Assembly: GCA_029562045.1 (NCBI GenBank)
Contig: JAKQWJ010000324.1
Location: 1-14,101, forward strand
DNA: 14,101 nt
Direction: 5' to 3'
Source: Spirochaetota bacterium
Lineage (GTDB): Bacteria > Spirochaetota > Spirochaetia > DTKZ01
Positions 6,667-12,150 of this stretch are shown here, in pieces (the first letter of the stretch is position 1; each line of letters starts with the position of its first letter). The notes under the pieces were generated by a model, which was given only the letters and a program-made list of their open reading frames with translations, was not told the origin of the DNA and ran no database searches. Both the position numbers and the translations under genes were made by a program.

Positions 6667-7196
6667 CGGGCCTCCCCGGCCTGGAGCAGCATCTGCGTGT
6701 AGGACCTGGGTTCGATCTCCCCCTCCCTGACGCCGATGTCCGCCAGAAAACCCCGGATCTTCTCCTCCGCCGCCGCTTCGTCCCCGGGCCGGGGTTCGGA
6801 AAGCAGGCACTCCACCTCCACGAAGGACCCCAGCGGCGGCACCCGGGACACCTCCACCGTCAGGTCCCCCCGGCGGAAGGCGCTGCCGGTCTTGGTTTTT
6901 CGCAGGCAGACCCGGCAGCCCAGATCCTCCAGCAGCTCCGCCATGGCGGTCCCGTCGGACACCTCGAACTCCGTCTCGTCGTTCACCTCCAGGCCGTCCC
7001 GGAGATTCCTGGTCTTTCGGGTGCAGACCCAGCGTCCGTCCTGCCTCCGCAGCCGGATGTTCCTGCCCCCGCCGGGGGGGCGGAAGTAGATGTCCTCCTT
7101 GACGTGTTCCCCCAGGGGAGCGCAGAGCGTCCGGATCCGCGGAAGGGCCTCGTCGGGGCGCCGGAGCCAGGCCTTCATCTCGATTTCCCTGACCAT
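6663..7196 (-). CDS. CYTH domain protein (CyaB / thiamine-triphosphatase-like)
   Basis: A 177-residue stand-alone CYTH (triphosphate tunnel metalloenzyme) protein. The signature ExExK is E4-I-E-M-K8 at the very amino end, followed by 'IRLRR' (47-51), K61, the acidic pair in 'ETEFEV' (74-79), 'LRKTKTG' (98-104), 'VEVSRVPPLGSFVEVE' (114-129, metal-binding acidic residues) and 'RSYTQMLL' (164-171), which matches the carboxyl-terminal SY-xx-L element of class IV adenylate cyclases and related enzymes. Family members act on triphosphate substrates (cAMP synthesis, thiamine triphosphate or inorganic triphosphate hydrolysis); which applies here cannot be read from sequence. ATG 7196 has an excellent GGAGGAGGGAGG just upstream. 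It sits 21 bases after gpmI and its stop codon overlaps the start of the lipid-kinase-like gene, so it is in the middle of a tight operon. Confidence 0.88.
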   Translation of the reverse strand: MVREIEMKAWLRRPDEALPRIRTLCAPLGEHVKEDIYFRPPGGGRNIRLRRQDGRWVCTRKTRNLRDGLEVNDETEFEVSDGTAMAELLEDLGCRVCLRKTKTGSAFRRGDLTVEVSRVPPLGSFVEVECLLSEPRPGDEAAAEEKIRGFLADIGVREGEIEPRSYTQMLLQAGEAR

Positions 7197-7217
7197 GCCT
7201 CCCTCCTCCCGCCGGCC

Positions 7218-8870
7218 CTAACGGAACACCACCGCCGATGGGTCGTAGCCCTCCGGAGGCAGATACCCCAGAAGGTCGATGCTGGTGGCCGCCAGGGAAC
7301 TGATTCCCAGGCCCTCCCGGAGGGCGGGAAGGTACTCGCCCTTGTTTTCCGGGTCGAAGACGATGCAGGGCACCGGGTTCAGCGAGTGGGCGGTCTTGGC
7401 CCGGGGGCTTCCGTCCTCCTTCAGCAGCACCTTGCCGGTTTTTTTGTCGTGCTCGTACATGTCGTCGGAGTTGCCGTGGTCCGCCGTCACGATGAGGATC
7501 CCGCCGGCCTTCCGCACCGCCTTCACCAGACGCCCCAGGCTGAGGTCCACCGCCTCCACGGCACAGAGCACGGCCTGATAGATCCCGGTGTGGCCCACCA
7601 TGTCCCCGTTGGGGTAGTTGAGGCGGATGAAGTCGTACGTCCCGCTCTCCACCGCGGCGATGACCGCGTCGGTTATTTCGGCGCACTTCATCCAGGGCCG
7701 GTCCTCGAAGGGCACGATGTCCGAAGGGATTTTCACGTAATCCTCCAGCTCCTCGCTGAACTTCCCCGTCCGGTTGCCGTTGAAAAAGTAGGTGACATGG
7801 CCGAATTTCTGGGTTTCGCTGATGGCCAGCTGGCGGAGTCCGGTGGCCACCAGGTATTCTCCCATGGTCCGGTCGATGGCGGGGGGCGAGACCAGGTACT
7901 GCTTCGGGACATGCAGGTCGCCGTCGTACTCCATCATGCCGGCGAACTCCACCCTGGGCCGGCGGCCCCGGTCGAACTTGTCGAAATCCTCCTGCTCGAA
8001 GGCGGCGGTGAGCTCCATGGCCCGGTCGCCCCGGAAGTTGAAGATGATCACCGAATCGCCGTCCATAACGGGCCCCACGGGTTTTCCGTCCCGGGCGACG
8101 ACGAAGGGCGGCAGGTCCTGGTCGATGGCGCCGGTCTCCTTCCGGAGGGTGGCCACCGCCTCGCGGGCGGAGGCGAACTGCCGCCCCTGGCCGTGGATGT
8201 GGGTTTCCCAGCCCTTGCGGACGATGTCCCAGTTGGCCCCGTAGCGGTCCATGGTGACCACCTGCCGGCCCCCTCCGGAGGCGATGCGGTAATCCACGCC
8301 CCCGGCGTTGAGCCCCGCCAGGAACTCCTCGAAGGGATCGATGTACTCCAGGGCGGAGGTCTCCCCCACGTCCCGGCCGTCCAGCAGGATGTGTATCCGG
8401 GCCTTGCCCACCCCGTCTGCCTTCGCCCCGTGCTCCAGCATCGCCTTCAGATGGTTCAGGTGGCTGTGGACGTTGCCGTCGGAAAAAAGCCCGATGAAAT
8501 GCAGCGTCCCTCCCGAAGCCCTGACGTTGGCGACGAGTTTTTTCCAGGTTTCCCCGGCGAAAAGGGCCCCGGACTCGATGGAGCGGCTCACCAGCTTCGC
8601 GCCCTGGGAGAAGACCCTCCCGCAGCCGATGGCGTTGTGCCCCACCTCGCTGTTTCCCATGTCCTCGTCCGAGGGAAGGCCCACCGCGGTGCCGTGGGCC
8701 TTCATCTTCACGTGCGGGCACGTCCGGTGCAGGGCGTCCAGGGTTCCGGTCATGGCCTGACGCACCGCGTCGCCTTCGGGATAGGCCCCGTAGCCTATTC
8801 CGTCCAGTATGGCGAGGACCACCGGACCCCGGCGGCCTTTGAATTTCGGATTCTTTTTCAGCGCTTCCAT
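7218..8870 (-). CDS. gpmI: 2,3-bisphosphoglycerate-independent phosphoglycerate mutase
   Basis: A 550-residue metal-dependent (Mn2+-type) phosphoglycerate mutase of the alkaline phosphatase superfamily, interconverting 3- and 2-phosphoglycerate in glycolysis/gluconeogenesis. D23 ('ILDGIGYG') and the phosphorylated serine S74 in 'DMGNSEVGHNAIG' are present; substrate-domain residues are seen in 'LFSDGNVHSH' (128-137), 'LLDGRDVGE' (162-170) and 'FRGDRAMEL' (279-287); the second metal site is in 'YPNGDMVGHTG' (D423, H427), 'TADHGNSDD' (D464, H465) and 'KTAHSLNPVP' (H495). At about 550 residues with internal insertions it resembles the plant/trypanosome/nematode type more than the ~510-residue Bacillus type (from memory). 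ATG 8870 has GGGAGGG seven bases upstream; the open frame continues further but through GC-rich noncoding DNA. It is the first gene of a three-gene operon with its own promoter and leader hairpin. Confidence 0.97.
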   Translation of the reverse strand: MEALKKNPKFKGRRGPVVLAILDGIGYGAYPEGDAVRQAMTGTLDALHRTCPHVKMKAHGTAVGLPSDEDMGNSEVGHNAIGCGRVFSQGAKLVSRSIESGALFAGETWKKLVANVRASGGTLHFIGLFSDGNVHSHLNHLKAMLEHGAKADGVGKARIHILLDGRDVGETSALEYIDPFEEFLAGLNAGGVDYRIASGGGRQVVTMDRYGANWDIVRKGWETHIHGQGRQFASAREAVATLRKETGAIDQDLPPFVVARDGKPVGPVMDGDSVIIFNFRGDRAMELTAAFEQEDFDKFDRGRRPRVEFAGMMEYDGDLHVPKQYLVSPPAIDRTMGEYLVATGLRQLAISETQKFGHVTYFFNGNRTGKFSEELEDYVKIPSDIVPFEDRPWMKCAEITDAVIAAVESGTYDFIRLNYPNGDMVGHTGIYQAVLCAVEAVDLSLGRLVKAVRKAGGILIVTADHGNSDDMYEHDKKTGKVLLKEDGSPRAKTAHSLNPVPCIVFDPENKGEYLPALREGLGISSLAATSIDLLGYLPPEGYDPSAVVFR

Positions 8871-8911
8871 GCGTGCACCCTCCCGGGTCGAAGGATCGCC
8901 CCCTGGGGCGT

Positions 8912-8944
8912 GGTTTTCCCGGGGCTCCGCGCCCCGGGAAAACC
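8912..8944 (-). promoter_or_regulatory. Perfect 14-bp stem-loop in the gpmI leader
   Basis: GGTTTTCCCGGGGC (8912-8925) and GCCCCGGGAAAACC (8931-8944) are perfect inverted copies around a 5-base loop. The arm at 8944 starts about where transcription from the predicted promoter should begin (7-8 bases after the TATAAT), so the gpmI mRNA would carry a very stable hairpin at or near its 5' end, about 41 bases before the start codon. It has no T-run after it in the gpmI direction, so it is probably a stabilising leader, a translation-control element or a palindromic operator. Confidence 0.6.
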
Positions 8945-8951
8945 GGAGCCC

Positions 8952-8980
8952 ATTATAGAGGAATCTCTCCGCAGTGAAAA
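8952..8980 (-). promoter_or_regulatory. Sigma-70-type promoter for the gpmI operon
   Basis: On the minus strand TTTTCA (8980-8975) and a consensus TATAAT (8957-8952) are separated by exactly 17 bp. The -35 matches 4 of 6 consensus positions and the -10 all 6. The predicted start point is near 8945, giving a leader of about 75 bases. This is one of the two clearest promoters in the window. Confidence 0.6.
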
Positions 8981-9210
8981 GAAGGGGGATCCCGGCCCGG
9001 ACGCCCGGGCCCAGGCGGCGCCGTTTCCGGCCCCCGACGGAAAACCGGGCCGCCGCGGGCAGACCGGCCCCCATGATCGAGTCCGCCCCCCGGGGGGCGC
9101 CCGGCCATTCCGGGAGTGAAGCCCTGTTCCCCCCGGGAAAGTCCCGACTCATCCCCGGAAAAGGCCCAGCCCCCCGGGGAAAGCCGCGAAACGGTAAAAT
9201 CGCCCAGGTA
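8981..9210. other. GC-rich divergent spacer with no convincing gene
   Basis: This middle part of the 397-base gap between gpmI and the DUF1015 gene has no credible gene. Open frames across it are arginine/proline-rich and lack ribosome-binding sites. It does hold a perfect 16-bp palindrome CGCCCCCCGGGGGGCG (9084-9099) and three imperfect copies of CCCCGG(G)AAAAG at 9131-9141, 9153-9163 and 9172-9183. These resemble the arm of the gpmI leader hairpin (8931-8944). They may be regulatory sites, or simply reflect GC-rich composition. Confidence 0.5.
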
Positions 9211-9239
9211 TTGTAACAAATCGCCGGGAGGGTTATCTT
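9211..9239 (+). promoter_or_regulatory. Putative promoter for the DUF1015 gene
   Basis: TTGTAA (9211-9216) and TATCTT (9234-9239) are 17 bp apart, each matching four of six consensus bases. They sit in the AT-rich patch just before the gene, giving a leader of about 22 bases. An 8-bp direct repeat CCGGGAGG (9224-9231 and 9245-9252) spans the spacer and the region past the start point. Assigned by eye. Confidence 0.38.
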
Positions 9240-9267
9240 TATTCCCGGGAGGATGGGGAAGGACGCA

Positions 9268-10608
9268 ATGGATACGAAGAGTCTGGCGGCCCTGGGGGTC
9301 GCTCTTCCGGAGATACTCGTTCCCGGGGACGGGGTGGACATCCGCAACTGGTCGGTCATCGCCTGTGATCAATACACCTCCGAGCCGGAATACTGGGAGC
9401 GGGTGGCCCGGGAAACCGCCGGCATCCCCTCCACCTTCCACTGCGTCTTTCCGGAGACCTACCTGGAAAACGGCGATCCCGAGGGCCGGATCCGGTCCAT
9501 CCGCCGAGCCATGACGGAATACGCCGGCTCCGGGGTCCTGAAGGCCCTTCCCCCGGGGATCGTTCTGGTGGAGCGGTCCACCCCCTTCCACGAATCCCGC
9601 CGGGGGATCGTCCTGGCCCTGGATCTGGATCTGTACGACTTCCGGCCCGGGTCCTCGAGCCTCATCCGCCCCACGGAGGGCACCATCCTCGAGCGGCTCC
9701 CCATCCGGGTGAGAATCCGCCGGGACGCCCCTCTGGAATTCCCCCACATCCTGATTCTTGTGGACGACCCGGAAAAGACGGTCATCGAACCCCTGTTCGC
9801 CGACGCCTCCTCCTTCCCCATCATCTACGATTCGGATCTGATGGCCGGAGCGGGCCATGTTACCGGCCGCTTCATCCCCGCCCACACGGCCGCCCCCCGA
9901 CTGGCGGGGAGCCTGGAAGCCCTTCTGCGCCCGGGCCGGCTGCGGAACCGCTACGGAAGAGAGGACCGGCTCCTCTTCGCGGTGGGAGACGGCAACCATT
10001 CGCTGGCGGCGGCGAAATCGGTATGGGAGGAGAAAAAACTCCACCTCTCCCCCGCCGAGGCGGCCTCCCACCCCGGACGCTTCGCCCTGGTGGAGGTGGT
10101 GAACCTCTTCGACCCGGGGATACAGTTCGAACCCATCCACCGGATCCTCACCGGGGTGGACCCCTCGGATTTTTTCCGGCACCTCCGCAGCCGGGGGGGC
10201 TGCATGCTGACACCGGCTCAACCCGGGGAGTCGGAGGACCTGCTGGGCGGCGCCCCGGGCCCCTTCGACGACGTGGCCATCATCGCCGGGGGGAGATCCA
10301 CCTTTCTGACCTTCCCCGACAACGGGGGGGGGCGCCCCGCGGGCGTGGTGGACCGGATCATCGACGAGTATATCGGGGCGGTGAAAAAAGGCAGGACCGA
10401 TTACATCCACGGCCGGGAATCCCTGGTTACGCTCTGCGAAAACGCGGACGCGGTGGGATTTCTGCTCCCGTCCCTCCGGAAGGACATGCTCTTTCCCATC
10501 ATCGCCCGGGACGGCGTTCTGCCGCGAAAAGCCTTTTCCATCGGCGAGGCGTCGGAGAAGCGATTCTATCTCGAAGGCAGAAGGATCGATGTCTGTCAGG
10601 AACGCTGA
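9268..10608 (+). CDS. DUF1015 family protein
   Basis: A 446-residue member of DUF1015, a widespread bacterial family without a firmly established activity that I can cite. Diagnostic segments are 'VIACDQYTSEPEYW' (30-43), 'LIRPTEGTILERLPIR' (132-147), 'PHILILVDDPEKTVIEP' (159-175) and 'FAVGDGNHSLAAAK' (237-250), in the family order and at usual length. It is soluble, with no signal peptide. ATG 9268 was chosen over ATG 9253 because AAGGA lies four bases before it, while the GGAGG at 9253 touches the ATG with no spacing; the upstream choice would add five residues. It is divergent from gpmI across a 397-base region and is followed, with a 20-base overlap, by an exported-protein gene. From memory, relatives often lie next to serA and serC, so a role around 3-phosphoglycerate/serine metabolism is an inference; nothing in this window proves it. 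Confidence 0.88.
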   Translation: MDTKSLAALGVALPEILVPGDGVDIRNWSVIACDQYTSEPEYWERVARETAGIPSTFHCVFPETYLENGDPEGRIRSIRRAMTEYAGSGVLKALPPGIVLVERSTPFHESRRGIVLALDLDLYDFRPGSSSLIRPTEGTILERLPIRVRIRRDAPLEFPHILILVDDPEKTVIEPLFADASSFPIIYDSDLMAGAGHVTGRFIPAHTAAPRLAGSLEALLRPGRLRNRYGREDRLLFAVGDGNHSLAAAKSVWEEKKLHLSPAEAASHPGRFALVEVVNLFDPGIQFEPIHRILTGVDPSDFFRHLRSRGGCMLTPAQPGESEDLLGGAPGPFDDVAIIAGGRSTFLTFPDNGGGRPAGVVDRIIDEYIGAVKKGRTDYIHGRESLVTLCENADAVGFLLPSLRKDMLFPIIARDGVLPRKAFSIGEASEKRFYLEGRRIDVCQER

Positions 10609-11566
10609 GAGTCCGCTGACACTCCTCTTCGTGGCGGGGCTCCTGGCCCTGCTTCCGGGACCGCTTGACGGCCAGCAGACCGCCCGGTACGTCCACGCCT
10701 TCGTGGGGGTCAAGACCCCCGCAGACATGGAGGGCGACGGCCGGACGGTGGAGAAAAAACTCGTTTCCGAGCTGGTCCGTCTGGGGGCGACGGAAAACTT
10801 CAGTGTCGTCACGCCCAAGAACCGGGACGTCCTGCTGGAAAAACTGCCCGTCGGGGCCGCTGGCGCCTCCCGCCGGGCATCGCTGCTGCCCTCCGACGGG
10901 CTTCCCAGCGCCCGGAGCCTGATAATCGGCGATCTGGGCCGCTTCGGCGAAGGTCTGCGCCTCCGGGTGGATATCCTGTGGACCGAGACCCTGGAAACCC
11001 GGAACTCCGCCGCCGCCGTGTCCCGGGACCTGGATCACCTCCTGGGGGACGTCACCAGGCTTCTGCACGCACTTTTCGACCTGCCGGACCCCCAGGCCCT
11101 CCACCTGCCCCAGCCCCCGGATCTGGCCGCTCTTCCCGAACTGCCCCCCTCCGACGGGATGAAACCCCCGGCCTGGGAACCCGTTCCCGTTTTGGCGGAC
11201 CTGGCGGGGACATGGAAAAAGGAGGGCTCCGCCGAAAGCGTTCTGATCCGCACCGACGGGTCGGCGGCGGCGGATCTGGGAGGCCGGACCGAACTGCGCC
11301 TGGCGGTTTCCATCGAGGACGGGAAGGTCGTCGCCCGGCAGGACGAGCCCAATTCGCCCGGTCTCTACCTGGACCGCTTCTCCTACTCCACCGCCGTGCG
11401 GGCCGCCGAGCTTGCCCGTCCCCTGCGCTGGGTCCTGGTTCTGTCCCGGGATAAAAAGAGGCTTTCCGGAATCCGGGAGTCGGCCTTTTTCGTTGTCGAC
11501 GCGGGAGAGGTCCTGTCGGTGGATAATTCCTTCGTTCAGGAAGAGGTCTGGCTCAAGGTCCCCTGA
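10589..11566 (+). CDS. Exported protein of unknown function
   Basis: A 325-residue protein I do not recognise. It begins with a probable signal peptide: charged start MSVRNAES, hydrophobic core about residues 10-24 ('LTLLFVAGLLALLPG') and a likely cleavage site near 'LDGQQ' (27-30); no lipobox cysteine is present, so it is periplasmic or surface rather than a lipoprotein. The first part (about 32-165) looks like a CsgG/LpoB-type alpha/beta domain: 'EKKLVSELVRLGATENFSVV', then 'SLIIGDLGRFGEGLRLRVDI' and a helical 'LDHLLGDVTRLLHALFDL'. A proline-rich linker follows (about 167-203), then a beta-rich carboxyl part starting 'LAGTWKKEGSAESVLI' that resembles a small lipocalin-like or 'x-GTW' domain. 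These are shape-based impressions. ATG 10589 overlaps the DUF1015 gene by 20 bases with AAGGA close ahead, so it is co-transcribed. Its end overlaps the convergent FtsB-like gene by 31 bases. Confidence 0.72.
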   Translation: MSVRNAESPLTLLFVAGLLALLPGPLDGQQTARYVHAFVGVKTPADMEGDGRTVEKKLVSELVRLGATENFSVVTPKNRDVLLEKLPVGAAGASRRASLLPSDGLPSARSLIIGDLGRFGEGLRLRVDILWTETLETRNSAAAVSRDLDHLLGDVTRLLHALFDLPDPQALHLPQPPDLAALPELPPSDGMKPPAWEPVPVLADLAGTWKKEGSAESVLIRTDGSAAADLGGRTELRLAVSIEDGKVVARQDEPNSPGLYLDRFSYSTAVRAAELARPLRWVLVLSRDKKRLSGIRESAFFVVDAGEVLSVDNSFVQEEVWLKVP

Positions 11567-11991
11567 CTGCCTTCCCCCTTCTCCGACAAGCCGAGAAACA
11601 GGAAGACGATGATCCCCGCCGCGGCGGCCACGGCCCGGATGATCGGCTCCAGGGCCCATGGTTTGACGGTTCCCCGCAGAAGGATTCCCCCCGGCGACAG
11701 GGACCGGGGTCTTTCCCGGTACCCCTGGATGCGGACGATCCCTTCGCCCTCCCGGACCAGCAGCAGCCGAACCGCCTCTCGGAGGACCCGCTCCGGGTCG
11801 GACTGCAGCGACCTCAGGGCCAGTTCCAGGGATTTCCCCTGCTTCTCCAGGTCCGCGATATTCGCGGCCAGGGAGTCCCTCCGGCGTTCCAGTTCGACCT
11901 GGGCCAACCTTCCCGTGGAGCCGAAGAAGAATACCGCCGATAGATAGACCAGGAGACCGGCATAGAGGGATGTGAGGACTCTCGTTCGCAT
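11536..11991 (-). CDS. FtsB/DivIC-like septum formation initiator protein with two membrane segments
   Basis: A 151-residue protein with a FtsB/DivIC-like plan: a short cytoplasmic start, a membrane helix at about 8-24 ('SLYAGLLVYLSAVFFFG'), a coiled coil (about 28-64, regular Leu/Ile with E/R/K) and the family-like element 'SDPERVLREAVRLLLVREGEGIV' (64-86), corresponding to DPxxIExxAR-LGMxxxGE in FtsB. Such proteins bridge FtsL and FtsQ in the divisome. It is unusual in adding a second hydrophobic segment (about 114-134, 'EPIIRAVAAAAGIIVFLFL') and a polar tail; typical members have about 100 residues and one membrane helix. ATG 11991 is preferred; a GTG at 11994 directly upstream is possible. 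Shine-Dalgarno is poor (AGGG two bases before the ATG). Its end overlaps the convergent exported-protein gene by 31 bases. The family call is moderate because identity is low. Confidence 0.7.
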   Translation of the reverse strand: MRTRVLTSLYAGLLVYLSAVFFFGSTGRLAQVELERRRDSLAANIADLEKQGKSLELALRSLQSDPERVLREAVRLLLVREGEGIVRIQGYRERPRSLSPGGILLRGTVKPWALEPIIRAVAAAAGIIVFLFLGLSEKGEGSQGTLSQTSS

Positions 11992-12044
11992 CACCCTAGT
12001 TAACGGTCGGCGACGGGGTTTTCTTGAGGGGATTCCCGCCGTTA

Positions 12045-12073
12045 TTGACAGCGAAAAAAGGCTGGAGTAGAGT
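12045..12073 (+). promoter_or_regulatory. Promoter for the acidic-protein gene
   Basis: A consensus -35 TTGACA (12045-12050) and TAGAGT (12068-12073, four of six) are 17 bp apart. The predicted start point near 12080 gives a leader of about 70 bases, which rules out a start at the TTG at 12079. An inverted pair TAACGG (12001-12006) / CCGTTA (12039-12044) abuts the -35 and reaches toward the divergent FtsB-like gene. Confidence 0.6.
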
Positions 12074-12150
12074 AGAGATTGGGTTCATGGATACTTCTTT
12101 TTTGCCGAAATTCAATGCTGTACCTGGCATTCCAGATCGAGGAGCCGCTA

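Noticed and set aside
6667..8721. Long upstream extension of the DAGK-family reading frame through CYTH and gpmI
   Set aside because: This part of the frame is the alternative reading of CYTH and GpmI. The family domain begins after the GTG at 6666, which overlaps the CYTH stop and has its own Shine-Dalgarno.
7104..9119. 671-codon plus-strand open frame across gpmI
   Set aside because: It is a mirror of GpmI coding sequence (His/Val/Gly-rich product), has no ribosome-binding site and runs into noncoding GC-rich DNA.
8974..9216. Possible 80-residue gene in the gpmI/DUF1015 gap
   Set aside because: Arg/Pro/Gly-rich product, no ribosome-binding site, starts inside the gpmI promoter and ends at the DUF1015 promoter.
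8953..10818. 621-codon minus-strand open frame across DUF1015
   Set aside because: Antisense to a conserved family and crosses the divergent promoter region; composition is that of a shadow frame.
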